From: Mycobacterium innocens
GTDB taxonomy: Bacteria > Actinomycetota > Actinomycetes > Mycobacteriales > Mycobacteriaceae
Length of the DNA stretch: 64,000 bases
Direction: 5' to 3'
Assembly (NCBI RefSeq): GCF_900566055.1
Contig: NZ_UPHQ01000276.1
Coordinates: forward strand, 25,860-89,859
Shown here: in pieces, positions 45,786-54,568 of the stretch
Position numbering within the stretch: position 1 is the stretch's first letter
How the letters are laid out: every line of letters starts with the position of its first letter
Notes under the pieces: generated by a model
Databases searched by the model: none
What the model saw: only the letters and a program-made list of their open reading frames with translations
Told to the model about the DNA's origin: nothing
Position numbers and translations under genes: made by a program

Positions 45786-45864
45786 CCTCTGGCCGAACGT
45801 GAATCCACTGCGAAGTCGACGCCGTTTTCTCGCCGCGAGAACACGCTCGGCGAATCGCTAGCAG

Positions 45865-47421
45865 CTAGCCATCGGCAACGGCGGCCCGGCCGGCGTTGAA
45901 TCCCGGGATGAACGTGATTCCGGGCCCGCCGTGGCATCCCGCACTGCCTAGGTACAGCCCGTCGATCGGGATAGGCTGCCCGATATAGCCTTTCGGACCC
46001 GGCCGGTTCGGGCCGATCTGGTTCGGGTGCAACAGCCCGTGGCAGTAGTCGCCGCCGGGAGCGCCGAACATCACCCCCATGTGCTTGGGCGTAAAGGTGG
46101 TGTGCCTGGTGATGCTGCCGGCGAAATTCGGTGCCAGCCTGGTGATCTTGTCGATGACGCGCTGGCCCATGTCGAGCTTGGATCGGCCATAGTCGGCACC
46201 GCCTTCGATGGGGAACCACATGGCGAATGCCGACGCGGAGTGCTTGCCTTGCGGGGCCAGCTGCGGATCGTGCAACGACGGGATCTGCAGTACGACGGTC
46301 GGGTCGGCCGGCACGATTCCGCGGCGGCACTCCTCCCATTGCTGCTGCACCTGCTCCGGCGTGCAGAAGATGCCGATCGATGCCTGCATGGTCGGATCGT
46401 TGAGCGCCTGGTACGGCGCGGTAAAGCTGGGAGTCTCGTCCAGGGCGAAGTGCATTTGCAGGTAGCTGCCGCGGTGATCGATACGCGCATACCGTTCCCG
46501 GATGTCGGCGGGCAGCGCCGCGGGATCGATCAGCCCGTTGACCGTGACGTCCGGCGCGACGGCCGAGACCACGATGGGGGCGCTCAGTATGTCGCCGGCC
46601 TCGGTGCGCACGCCGCTCACCCGGCCGCCCTCGACGCGGATCTCGGCCACCTTGGATCGCAACCGGACCTCGCCGCCGTGGCTCTGCAGCAGCCGGCACA
46701 GATGCGTGGTCAGCGCCCCGATGCCGCCGCGCAGCTTCTTCATCTGCACGAAGTCACCGTCGGGAATGCCCAGTCCGAAGGCCAGTGCGGCGGCGCTGCC
46801 CGGCGTGGCCGGCCCGCGGTAGATGGTGTTGACGGCCAGCACCGTCATCGAGCCGCGCAGCGCGGCGTGCTTCTGGCGGTCCGGCAGGTAGCGGTCCAGC
46901 ACGTCGGTGACCGACCCGAACAGCATGTCGTCGATGGCTGAACGCTCGAATTCATTGGTGGCGCAGGCATACATCTCGTCGAAGGTCTTCGGCAGCGTGC
47001 CGGCCTCGAAGCGTCCCAACGCCCGTGTCGGCGCCTGTGCCCACGCCAGCAGCCCCGCCATTCCGGTGACCGCGTCCGCCCCGTGCACCTCGTTGAGGTG
47101 GGCGAACATCTTCATCGGGTCGGTGTACTGGACCAGCGGATCGTCGCCGACACCGCGCAGCGCTACCGACATGACTTCCAGATCTACGGTCGGCAAGGTG
47201 TCCAATCCGAGTTCGCTGATGACCACCGCCGACGTCGGGAACTGCACCGAGCCGGCGATCTCGAACCGGTACCCGTCGAACAGCTCGACGGTGGCGGCCA
47301 TCCCGCCGGCGTAGCGCTTGGCGTCCAGGCACACGGTTCGCAGCCCCGCCCGCTGCAGCAGCACCGCCGCGGTCAGCCCGTTGTGCCCGGCGCCGATGAC
47401 TATGGCGTCGTAATCAGACAT
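45865..47421 (-). CDS. Phytoene-dehydrogenase-like FAD oxidoreductase (Rv3829c type)
   Basis: A 518-residue flavoprotein. The N-terminal Rossmann motif AIVIGAGHNGLTAAVLLQRAG and RYAGGMAATVELFDGYRFE fit the crtI/phytoene desaturase-like amine oxidase superfamily. The C-terminal FAD motif is LYLGSAGCHGGPGITFIPGF. ATG 47421 has GGAGG eight bases upstream; a longer start at 47472 is less likely. It lies directly downstream of a TetR gene whose operator-like sequence sits just before it, so it is probably the TetR target. Substrate unknown. Confidence 0.86.
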   Translation of the reverse strand: MSDYDAIVIGAGHNGLTAAVLLQRAGLRTVCLDAKRYAGGMAATVELFDGYRFEIAGSVQFPTSAVVISELGLDTLPTVDLEVMSVALRGVGDDPLVQYTDPMKMFAHLNEVHGADAVTGMAGLLAWAQAPTRALGRFEAGTLPKTFDEMYACATNEFERSAIDDMLFGSVTDVLDRYLPDRQKHAALRGSMTVLAVNTIYRGPATPGSAAALAFGLGIPDGDFVQMKKLRGGIGALTTHLCRLLQSHGGEVRLRSKVAEIRVEGGRVSGVRTEAGDILSAPIVVSAVAPDVTVNGLIDPAALPADIRERYARIDHRGSYLQMHFALDETPSFTAPYQALNDPTMQASIGIFCTPEQVQQQWEECRRGIVPADPTVVLQIPSLHDPQLAPQGKHSASAFAMWFPIEGGADYGRSKLDMGQRVIDKITRLAPNFAGSITRHTTFTPKHMGVMFGAPGGDYCHGLLHPNQIGPNRPGPKGYIGQPIPIDGLYLGSAGCHGGPGITFIPGFNAGRAAVADG

Positions 47422-47462
47422 GCTCCTGCCCTCCAGCAAGGCACGCTGGCACGGATTGCAAT

Positions 47463-47484
47463 GTTTTGTCAATTATGACGAAAC
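47463..47484. promoter_or_regulatory. TetR operator candidate before the oxidoreductase gene
   Basis: An imperfect 22-bp palindrome with halves GTTTTGTCA and TGACGAAAC separated by four bases, overlapping the tetR stop codon and 42 bp upstream of the oxidoreductase start. The same GTTTTGTCAAT half-site recurs at 48121-48142 beside the tetR promoter. Confidence 0.6.
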
Positions 47485-48099
47485 TTGGCCGAGAACCCAC
47501 GCCTCGGTGATACCGGCCCGCAGCGATTCCAGCGCCGCATGACACATCCGCGCCAACTCACCGAGCGACCGCTCGTCAGCGAGCATCCACACCTCCATCG
47601 CGCCGAACACGGCCGCGGCGATACACCTCGCCGTCACCGCCACCCGCAACCGCTGGTCCGGAGTCGGGTCAGCCACGCAGCTACGGCGTTGCAGCTGCCC
47701 GGCGATTGCCTCGGCGAAGTCGGCCTGGACGTCACGAATGTGCCGGACGATGCGCCCGGGGTCCAGTTCCTCACCCCGCAACGCGGCGATTTTCGTGACG
47801 GCTTCCACGTCATAGGGAAACGCGAAGACGGCCGCCCGCACGGAATCGATGATCGGCTCGTCGGCCGGCCTGGCGTCCAGGGCCGTGCGAAACCAGTGCA
47901 GCCCGGTGTAGTCGGCAAACAACAAATCGTGCTTGGAGTGAAAGTGGCGGTAGAACGTCCGCAGCGATACCCCGGCGTCCGCCGCGATCTGTTCGGCCGA
48001 GGTGTCCGCCACGCCCTGGGCCAGAAATCGCACCAGCGCGGCTTGACGCAATGCCTCCCGGGTGCGTTCGCTGCGCGCCGTCTGAGCTGGCCGGACCAT
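47473..48099 (-). CDS. TetR-family transcriptional repressor (Rv3830c type)
   Basis: A 208-residue regulator. The N-terminal helix-turn-helix is canonical: TREALRQAALVRFLAQG, then TSAEQIAADAGVSLRTFYRHF (residues about 33-55). The C-terminal ligand domain is typical but unassigned. ATG 48099. It is divergent from the DUF2834-like gene and upstream of the FAD oxidoreductase on the same strand, with matching palindromes at both places, so it probably represses itself and both neighbours. Confidence 0.9.
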   Translation of the reverse strand: MVRPAQTARSERTREALRQAALVRFLAQGVADTSAEQIAADAGVSLRTFYRHFHSKHDLLFADYTGLHWFRTALDARPADEPIIDSVRAAVFAFPYDVEAVTKIAALRGEELDPGRIVRHIRDVQADFAEAIAGQLQRRSCVADPTPDQRLRVAVTARCIAAAVFGAMEVWMLADERSLGELARMCHAALESLRAGITEAWVLGQVSS

Positions 48100-48120
48100 G
48101 GCAGTAAGGTACCAAGGATC

Positions 48121-48142
48121 GTTATGACAATATTGACAAAAC
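48121..48142. promoter_or_regulatory. TetR operator candidate in the divergent promoter
   Basis: A 22-bp imperfect palindrome centred on CAATATTG, with halves GTTATGACAATA and (on the other strand) GTTTTGTCAATA. It lies 21 bp upstream of tetR and 25 bp upstream of the divergent membrane protein gene, matching the site at 47463-47484. Confidence 0.65.
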
Positions 48143-48167
48143 TATCCGACGCGGTGAGACTGCGGCC

Positions 48168-48647
48168 ATGGTGTCGCTTGTTGTCCACGCGCTACTGGGG
48201 CTGGCCGTCGTCGCCTGGATCGTGGCGTCGAACCCCAGGGTCTACGCGAAACCGGCGGGCGGGCCCTGGTTCTCGCCGCTGGAATGTGTGTATTACACCG
48301 CCGGCATCGCCTCGATCGCGTTGGGCTGGTACTTCAACATCCACTTCATGCTCGACGCGCACGGTCAAGGCAACCTGGTCTCAGGACCGGGCAGCTACCC
48401 GAACTTCCTTCGGCTGCAATTCGCAAACCCGGCGGCGGGCTCCGGCAATCAGGACTACCTCATCGCGAATGTCGTTCTGCTACCGGTGTTTACCATCGTC
48501 GACGGCTATCGGCGAGGTCTGAAGCGTCCGTGGCTGTTCTTTGTGGCCAGCTTCTTCACCAGCTTTGCCTTCCCGCTCGCCTGCTACTTCGCCACCATCG
48601 AACGCCAGCGCCGGCACAAACAATCGCGCCATACCATCAACGTCTAG
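48168..48647 (+). CDS. DUF2834-like integral membrane protein (Rv3831 type)
   Basis: A 159-residue membrane protein. Hydrophobic segments lie at about residues 3-20, 41-58, 97-112 and 122-142, with the sequence ANVVLLPVFTIVDGYRRG typical of the DUF2834 group. Function unknown. Divergent from tetR across an operator-like palindrome. Its TAG stop overlaps the convergent serS stop in the tetranucleotide CTAG. Confidence 0.78.
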   Translation: MVSLVVHALLGLAVVAWIVASNPRVYAKPAGGPWFSPLECVYYTAGIASIALGWYFNIHFMLDAHGQGNLVSGPGSYPNFLRLQFANPAAGSGNQDYLIANVVLLPVFTIVDGYRRGLKRPWLFFVASFFTSFAFPLACYFATIERQRRHKQSRHTINV

Positions 48648-49900
48648 AGAGGTTCGAGCACCTCGGCACCGACAAACGGGACCAGTGCCGAAGGTACCCG
48701 AACACTGCCGTCGGGCTGCTGATGGTTCTCCAGGATGGCGACCAGCCAGCGGGTGGTGGCCAGCGTGCCGTTGAGCGTCGCCGCGATCTGCGGCTTGCCG
48801 TTGGCATCGCGGTAGCGGATTGCCAGGCGGCGCGCCTGAAAGGTGGTGCAGTTCGACGTCGAGGTCAGCTCGCGGTAGGCGCCCTGGGTCGGAACCCACG
48901 CCTCGCAGTCGAACTTCCGCGCCGCCGATGAGCCGAGATCGCCCGCGGCCACGTCGATGACCCGATACGGCACCTCGATCAGGGCCAGCATCTCGCGCTG
49001 CCAGCCCAGCAGCCGCTGATGTTCGGACTCAGCGTCACCGGGTGTGCAGTAGACGAAGCCCTCGACCTTGTCGAATTGGTGCACCCGGATGATGCCGCGG
49101 GTGTCCTTGCCGTAGCTGCCGGCCTCGCGCCGGAAGCACGACGACCACCCCGCGTAACGCAGCGGCCCGGCGGACAGGTCCAGAATCTCGCCGGAATGGT
49201 AGCCGGCCAGCGGCACCTCCGAGGTGCCCACCAGGTAGAGGTCGTCGGCCTCCAGCCGGTACACCTCCTCGGCATGGGCGCCCAGGAAGCCGGTGCCGGA
49301 CATCACCTCCGGGCGCACCAGCACCGGCGGAATCATCGGGATGAAGCCGTTGTCGACGGCCAGCCGCAGCGCCAGCTGCAGCAGCCCCAACTGCAGCAGC
49401 GCACCCCGCCCGGTCAGGAAGTAGAACCGCGATCCGGACACCTTCGCGCCGCGCTGCATGTCGATGAGACCGAGCGCCTCGCCCAGTTCCAGGTGGTCTT
49501 TCGGGTCGTCCAGCCGAGGGGGCTCGCCGACGACGTCGAGCACCGCGTAGTCGTCCTCCCCGCCGGCGGGGACGCCGTCCAGAATCACGTTGGGGATCGC
49601 CAGGTGTGCCGCGGTGAAGGCCGCCTCCGTTTCGGTTTGGTTCGCTTCGGCGGTCTTGACCTGCTCGGCGAGGTCTTTCGCGCGCTGCAGCAGCGCGGGC
49701 CGCTCCTCCGGCGACGCGCCGCCCACCCTCTTACTGGCGGCCTTCTGTTCGGCACGCAGCGCATCCGCGGCCGCGATCACGCTGCGCCGCGCGGCGTCGG
49801 CCGTCAACAGGGCGTCCACCAGCGACGGGTCTTCGCCGCGACTAAGTTGGGAGCGGCGCACGGCGTCGGGGTCTACCCGGAGCAGCTTCAGGTCGATCAC
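48644..49900 (-). CDS. serS: Seryl-tRNA synthetase
   Basis: A 418-residue class II aminoacyl-tRNA synthetase (Mtb 419). N-terminal long coiled-coil arm (about residues 30-100), motif 2 FRREAGSYGKDTRGIIRVHQF and motif 3 NGTLATTRWLVAILENHQ. TSEVPLAGYH is the serine-binding TxE loop. GTG 49900 (MIDLKLLRVDPD) is the conserved start; an upstream in-frame ATG would add 18 residues without similarity. Confidence 0.97.
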   Translation of the reverse strand: MIDLKLLRVDPDAVRRSQLSRGEDPSLVDALLTADAARRSVIAAADALRAEQKAASKRVGGASPEERPALLQRAKDLAEQVKTAEANQTETEAAFTAAHLAIPNVILDGVPAGGEDDYAVLDVVGEPPRLDDPKDHLELGEALGLIDMQRGAKVSGSRFYFLTGRGALLQLGLLQLALRLAVDNGFIPMIPPVLVRPEVMSGTGFLGAHAEEVYRLEADDLYLVGTSEVPLAGYHSGEILDLSAGPLRYAGWSSCFRREAGSYGKDTRGIIRVHQFDKVEGFVYCTPGDAESEHQRLLGWQREMLALIEVPYRVIDVAAGDLGSSAARKFDCEAWVPTQGAYRELTSTSNCTTFQARRLAIRYRDANGKPQIAATLNGTLATTRWLVAILENHQQPDGSVRVPSALVPFVGAEVLEPL

Positions 49901-50020
49901 GGGCGCAAGACTACTTTTGACCGCACAGCCCGATGGCGTCAGCTGGCCGAGCATCCGGCTCTGGTATCACATCAGCAACATTGGTAACGCCACCGGGCGG
50001 CCCCTGTCACAATGGAACGG

Positions 50021-51367
50021 ATGTTGGACGCGCCGCAGAAGCAACTGCCACCTGACACCCAAGCTGACAGAACCGGCACCGCCGCAGCCACCCCGCCGGG
50101 GGCGGGCTTCCGCTGGCCCCGTGCTCTGCAGGCGTCGGCGACCCGGCGGGCGCTGCTGCTCACCGCTTTGGGTGCCCTGTTGATTGCCGGACTGGTCACC
50201 GCGATTCCCGCGGTGACCACCGGTCCCGGGCGCCTTGCCGGCGACATCGACAACAATCCGGTGCCCAGCACCGGCGCCAAGAGCAACGCCGCCTTCAACC
50301 GAGCCACCGGCGGCGACTGCCTGACCTGGCCCGACGCCATGCCGGAGGCCGCGACCATTGTCAGCTGCTCCGACGACCACCGGTTCGAAGTGGCCGAGTC
50401 CATCGACATGCGGACCTTCCCCGGTTCGGAGTACGGACCCAACGCCGCTCCCCCGTCGCCGGCACGCATCCAGCAAATCAGCCAGGAGCAGTGCGAGGCC
50501 GCGGTACGCCGCTACCTCGGCACCAAGTTCGATCCGAACAGCAAGTTCACCATCAGCATGCTGTGGTCCGGTGACCGGGCGTGGCGACAAGCCGGCGAGC
50601 GCCGCATGTTGTGCGGCCTGCAGTTGCCCGGCCCCAACAATCAGCAGGCCCTGTTCAAAGGCAAGGTTGCCGACCTCGACCAGTCCAAGGTCTGGCCGGC
50701 CGGCACCTGCCTGGCCATCGACTCGAACACCAACCAACCGGTCGATGTTCCGGTCGATTGCACGGCCCCGCACGCGATGGAGGTGACCGGCACGGTCAAC
50801 CTCGCCGAGAAGTTCCCGAACGCACTGCCCGCCGAACCCGAGCAGGACGCGTATATCAAGGACAACTGCACCCGGATGACGGACGCCTACCTGGCGCCCG
50901 TCAAGCTGCGGACCACCACGTTGACGCTGATCTACCCGACGCTGTCGCTGTCCAGTTGGTCGGCGGGGAGCCGTGAGGTCGCGTGCAGCATCGGTGCGAC
51001 CCTGGGCAACGGCGGCTGGGCCACGTTGGTGAACAGCGCCAAGGGACCGCTGCTGATCAACGGCCAGCCCCCGATGCCGCCGCCCGACATCCCCGAGGAG
51101 CGGCTCACGCTGCCGCCGATCCCGGTTCAGGTGCCGGCCACGCAACCCGCGGCCCCGGTCCAGGAGATTCCGGTCACGCCGCCGGGCAACCAGCACCTGC
51201 CCAATCAACAGCCGGTGGTGACACCGTCTCGCGCACCCGCAGCCCCGGCCACCACCCAGGCGCCCGCTGCCCCGGCCACCCAGGCCCCGCCGGCCGATGG
51301 CGGGGCGCCGCCGGCGGCCCCGGCACCGGAGGCCCCCGCACCCGCCGAGCCCGCGCCGGAAGGTTAG
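50021..51367 (+). CDS. Septum-formation-family membrane protein (Rv3835 type)
   Basis: A 448-residue protein (Mtb 449). One transmembrane helix at about residues 45-65 (LLLTALGALLIAGLVTAI). The outer domain has two similar halves with conserved cysteines (GGDCLTWPD, VSCSDDHRFEVAE; AGTCLAIDSN, VDCTAPHAMEVTG), matching the Septum_form domain. The C-terminal 100 residues are Pro/Ala-rich and likely span the peptidoglycan. ATG 50021 is preferred over 50012 by comparison with Mtb. The 3-bp gap to the next gene indicates co-transcription. Confidence 0.86.
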   Translation: MLDAPQKQLPPDTQADRTGTAAATPPGAGFRWPRALQASATRRALLLTALGALLIAGLVTAIPAVTTGPGRLAGDIDNNPVPSTGAKSNAAFNRATGGDCLTWPDAMPEAATIVSCSDDHRFEVAESIDMRTFPGSEYGPNAAPPSPARIQQISQEQCEAAVRRYLGTKFDPNSKFTISMLWSGDRAWRQAGERRMLCGLQLPGPNNQQALFKGKVADLDQSKVWPAGTCLAIDSNTNQPVDVPVDCTAPHAMEVTGTVNLAEKFPNALPAEPEQDAYIKDNCTRMTDAYLAPVKLRTTTLTLIYPTLSLSSWSAGSREVACSIGATLGNGGWATLVNSAKGPLLINGQPPMPPPDIPEERLTLPPIPVQVPATQPAAPVQEIPVTPPGNQHLPNQQPVVTPSRAPAAPATTQAPAAPATQAPPADGGAPPAAPAPEAPAPAEPAPEG

Positions 51368-51370
51368 CCC

Positions 51371-51721
51371 GTGGCGGTGCGGATGGACCCGCAGCGGTTC
51401 GACGAACTGGTTTCCGACGCACTCGATCTCATCCCGCCCGAACTGGCAGCCGCAATGGACAACGTGGTCATCTTGGTCGCCGACCGCCACCCCGACGACC
51501 ACGACCTGCTGGGCTTGTACGAGGGGATCGCGCTGACCGAGCGCGACTCCGATTACGCCGGAACACTGCCGGACGCGATCACCATCTACCGCGACGCCCT
51601 GCTGGATGTCTGCGAATCCGCCGACGAAGTCGTCGACCAGGTGGCGATCACGGTGATCCACGAGATCGCCCACCACTTCGGCATCGACGATGCCCGGCTG
51701 GACGAACTGGGGTGGGGCTGA
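51371..51721 (+). CDS. Small zincin-like metallopeptidase (Rv3836 type)
   Basis: A 116-residue protein with HEIAHHFGIDD (His97, Glu98, His101), the minimal HExxH zincin motif of the MMP-like family PF06262, whose third ligand follows in FGIDD. No signal peptide. The family is small and its substrates are unknown. GTG 51371 lies three bases after the septum-formation gene. Confidence 0.82.
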   Translation: MAVRMDPQRFDELVSDALDLIPPELAAAMDNVVILVADRHPDDHDLLGLYEGIALTERDSDYAGTLPDAITIYRDALLDVCESADEVVDQVAITVIHEIAHHFGIDDARLDELGWG

Positions 51722-51786
51722 CCGAACCCGGCCGGTGACGGGCGCGGCATCCCGGATTTGTCCGGCCCTGGTGCTAAGAACGCTTC

Positions 51787-52002
51787 ATGAGCACAGTCTG
51801 TCGCGACTGCCGGACAGGCGTCTATCACTGCCACGGCACCATCATTCGTCATGCTCTGGGCCCGGCCGAATGCACCGAAACCGACTGCGACGGGCCCGAG
51901 ATATCGGTGCACACGTTTGTCATCGACTGCGACGCGGTCGGCTGCCGATGCGCTGACGCGCCTAACGGACGGGTCGGATCACCCCATCGGGTCAGTGCTT
52001 GA
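51787..52002 (+). CDS. Cysteine-rich miniprotein, putative zinc binder
   Basis: A 71-residue protein with eight cysteines and several histidines in a regular pattern: CRDC, YHCHGT, ECTETDCDGPE, DCDAVGCRC. This looks like one or two small metal sites. I recall related short proteins in other mycobacteria, but no named family. Its end overlaps the convergent phosphoglycerate-mutase-family gene by 24 bp. Codon usage and the constraint on cysteines make it a likely real gene. Confidence 0.65.
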   Translation: MSTVCRDCRTGVYHCHGTIIRHALGPAECTETDCDGPEISVHTFVIDCDAVGCRCADAPNGRVGSPHRVSA

Positions 52003-52677
52003 CGTCACCGCGTCGATGACTGGCGTGGGTGGGCCTTGCGTGAGGTCGGGGTAGAACGGCGGCTTGAGAGTTCCCCACTGCACGCAACTCCACCGCCCGT
52101 CGGTGATCGGAGCCAGCACCACGCATTCGGCATTGCCCAAATGGTTGTCGAGCACGAAGCTGCCGTCGACTCCGGCCAGCACCGCCGACGTCAGCCGGAT
52201 TGCCGCCCCATGGCTGACGACCACGATGTCACCGTCCCAGGCGGCGTCGTCCAGGTAGCGCATCCGTAGTTCGGTGAGCACCGGCACGTAACGATCCAAG
52301 ACGTCTTCGCCGGACTCACCACCGGGCAGCGGCACATGCAATTCACCGCGATGCCAACGGTCGTAGATGGCGTTGAATTCGGCGACGGCCTGGTCGTCGT
52401 TGCGATTTTCCAGCTCCCCCACCTGGACCTCGTGGATACCGTCGAGCCGCAGCGGCGGCAAGTCCAGCTCGGCAGCGATCACCTCGGCCGTTTCCGACGC
52501 ACGGACCGCGACCGAGTGCGCAAGCAGGACCGGCCGGGCAGGGCCGCCGAGCGCGAACGCGCGGGCTTGTTCGCGTCCCAGGGGCGTCAACGCCGTGCCC
52601 GGTGGCCGAGTGTCCAGCCGGCGCTCGACGTTGCCGTGGGACTGGCCATGCCGCAGCAGCACCAGACGACCGCTCAT
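51979..52677 (-). CDS. Histidine-phosphatase/phosphoglycerate-mutase-family protein (Rv3837c type)
   Basis: A 232-residue protein of the histidine phosphatase superfamily. LVLLRHGQSHGN contains the RHG phospho-acceptor His; the second His is in VVVSHGAAIRL, with the acid Glu in HEVQVGELENRND. More likely a broad phosphatase than a glycolytic mutase. Its ATG overlaps the pheA stop (ATGA), so it is the second gene of a pheA operon. Confidence 0.86.
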   Translation of the reverse strand: MSGRLVLLRHGQSHGNVERRLDTRPPGTALTPLGREQARAFALGGPARPVLLAHSVAVRASETAEVIAAELDLPPLRLDGIHEVQVGELENRNDDQAVAEFNAIYDRWHRGELHVPLPGGESGEDVLDRYVPVLTELRMRYLDDAAWDGDIVVVSHGAAIRLTSAVLAGVDGSFVLDNHLGNAECVVLAPITDGRWSCVQWGTLKPPFYPDLTQGPPTPVIDAVTSSTDPMG

Positions 52678-53621
52678 CGCCCCGGCTCCCGGACCGGGTC
52701 CGGCTGGCCCTCCCGGAGCCGAGCCAGCCAGATCGACGCATCGTCGGGTGGCGGCGGCTGCATGCCGACGGCCTGTCCCGTCGGCCAGGAACCCAGGTAT
52801 CGCACATCAGCACAACGACGGTGCAACGCCTTGAGTGCCTCGGCAACGGCGTCGTCGTCGATGTGGCCGACGCAGTCCACGAAGAACATGTAGGTGCCCA
52901 ATTCGGTGCGGGTGGGCCGGGATTCGATCCGGGTGAGGTCGATGCCGCGCATGCCGAACTCGGTCAGCGCTTCCACCAGTGCGCCGGGCACGTTGTCGAT
53001 CCGCAACACCGCCGAGGTGCGATCGGCTCCCGTGCGCGCCGGCGGTCGGGCCGGCCGGCCGATCAACACGAAACGGGTCCGGGCGCTGGATTCGTCGACG
53101 ACACCGTCGGCCAGCGCCGCCAACGCCCAGTGGGCGGCCGCCAGCGGCGACGTGACAGCCGCGTCGACCCGGCCATCGGCCACCTGGCGGGCCGCGTCGG
53201 CATTCGAATACGCCGGGCACATCTCGACGCCGGGCAGATGCGCGCTCAGCCATTGCCGTACCTGTGCCGCCGCCACCGGAAAAGCGGCCAGCGTACGTAC
53301 CTCAGCGGCACTGCGGCCGGGCCGAACGACGATGCTGAAGGCCACGTCGAGGGTGGTCTCGGCGAACACCTGCAGGGGCGAACCGATGGCCAGGCTGTCC
53401 AAAGTGGGCGCCAGCGACCCGTCGATCGAGTTCTCCATGGGCACGCAAGCGAAATCCGCCGTGCCGTTCCGGACGGCATCCAGAGCTGCGGGAGTGCTTT
53501 CGACCGGCAGCCGCTGTGGCGTCTCCGCTTGCCGGCTAGGTACCAGCCCGGTGGCCGTTATCTGCAGCAGCGCCGCCTCGGTGAACGTCCCTTCCGGACC
53601 GAGGTAGGCGATGCAGACCAC
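52674..53621 (-). CDS. pheA: Prephenate dehydratase
   Basis: A 315-residue enzyme that converts prephenate to phenylpyruvate in phenylalanine synthesis. N-terminal signatures IAYLGPEGTFTEAAL and VPMENSIDGS; the catalytic TRF triplet is in SARTRFVLIG. The C-terminal ACT domain (about residues 200-285) contains GALVEALTEFGMRGIDLTRIESRP for phenylalanine feedback. GTG 53621. Divergent from the IdeR-controlled gene at 53710. Confidence 0.95.
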   Translation of the reverse strand: MVCIAYLGPEGTFTEAALLQITATGLVPSRQAETPQRLPVESTPAALDAVRNGTADFACVPMENSIDGSLAPTLDSLAIGSPLQVFAETTLDVAFSIVVRPGRSAAEVRTLAAFPVAAAQVRQWLSAHLPGVEMCPAYSNADAARQVADGRVDAAVTSPLAAAHWALAALADGVVDESSARTRFVLIGRPARPPARTGADRTSAVLRIDNVPGALVEALTEFGMRGIDLTRIESRPTRTELGTYMFFVDCVGHIDDDAVAEALKALHRRCADVRYLGSWPTGQAVGMQPPPPDDASIWLARLREGQPDPVREPGR

Positions 53622-53673
53622 GCTGACAACACTAGTGGCGCATCAGGTCCTTGCGACGGACGAGCCGAGTGGC

Positions 53674-53692
53674 TTAAGTTAGGCTTACCTAA
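53674..53692 (+). promoter_or_regulatory. IdeR iron box
   Basis: TTAAGTTAGGCTTACCTAA matches the 19-bp IdeR consensus at 17 positions. It lies 18 bp upstream of the ATG at 53710, where bound Fe-IdeR would block transcription. Expected effect: repression of the downstream gene when iron is plentiful. Confidence 0.9.
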
Positions 53693-53709
53693 TTTCGAGG
53701 AGCGCTGCG

Positions 53710-54516
53710 ATGTTTCCGATCACCAGCCCGACGCCCACGACCGCCGAGCGCATTCGCACTATTTGCGCGCGGGCCGGCGCGGGCCTGCTGGCGGTAGAGC
53801 CCGACCAACCGATAGCCGCGCCGCTGCACCATTTGATGTCCGACGGTTCCTTCGCCGTGGCGGTTCCCGCTGACCGCGCCGCCGCGGGCGGTTACGGGCC
53901 CGGCTGCGGATCTCAGGCCCTACTCGAGCTCACCGACTACGCCCCGCTGCCGGTCCGCGAGCCGGTCCGATCGCTGGTGTGGATCCGCGGCCGCCTGCAG
54001 CGGGTCCCGTGGGGAGCGGTTACCTCGGTGCTGGACACGATCGCCACCGAGAACCCGGACCCGGCCCTGCTGCAGGTCGAGACTCCCCGATCCGGCCCCG
54101 CCCTCCGGCAGCAGAACCAGTACGCATTGCTGCGGCTGGAGACCGAATCGGTGGTCGTGACCGACACCACCGGAGCCTCGCCGGTCAGTGTCGCGGACCT
54201 GCTGGCCGCCCGGCCGGACCCGTTCTGCGAGATCGAATCCACGTTGCTGTGGCACCTGGCGACCGTCCATGGCGACGTCGTCGCCCGGTTGGTCTCCCGG
54301 CTGCCGGCCCAATGGCGGCGCGGACCGATCCGTCCCCTGGGCCTCGACCGGTACGGTGTGCAATTTCGGGTCGAAGGCGACCACGGCGACCGTGACATCC
54401 GGCTGCCGTTCCACCGGCCGGTGGACGACATGAACGGGCTGGGGCAGGCCATCCGGGTGTTGATGGGGTGCCCCTTCGTCAACGGGTTGCGCGCCCGGCG
54501 GCGCCGCGCTTCGTAG
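53710..54516 (+). CDS. Iron-repressed DUF2470-domain protein (Rv3839 type)
   Basis: A 268-residue cytosolic protein. The C-terminal half carries a DUF2470-like block (STLLWHLATVHGDVVARL, GLDRYGVQFRVEGDHGD, IRLPFHRPVDDMNGLGQAIR), shared with HugZ-type haem-utilisation proteins. The N-terminal half resembles the split-barrel FMN/haem fold. Likely role in haem or iron use under starvation, inferred from the IdeR box and family. ATG 53710 has GAGGAG upstream. Confidence 0.83.
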   Translation: MFPITSPTPTTAERIRTICARAGAGLLAVEPDQPIAAPLHHLMSDGSFAVAVPADRAAAGGYGPGCGSQALLELTDYAPLPVREPVRSLVWIRGRLQRVPWGAVTSVLDTIATENPDPALLQVETPRSGPALRQQNQYALLRLETESVVVTDTTGASPVSVADLLAARPDPFCEIESTLLWHLATVHGDVVARLVSRLPAQWRRGPIRPLGLDRYGVQFRVEGDHGDRDIRLPFHRPVDDMNGLGQAIRVLMGCPFVNGLRARRRRAS

Positions 54517-54568
54517 CACGTCGTCGCGGCCGACTACATTGCCGGGTCCGGCCACGTACGTTGTCCAG

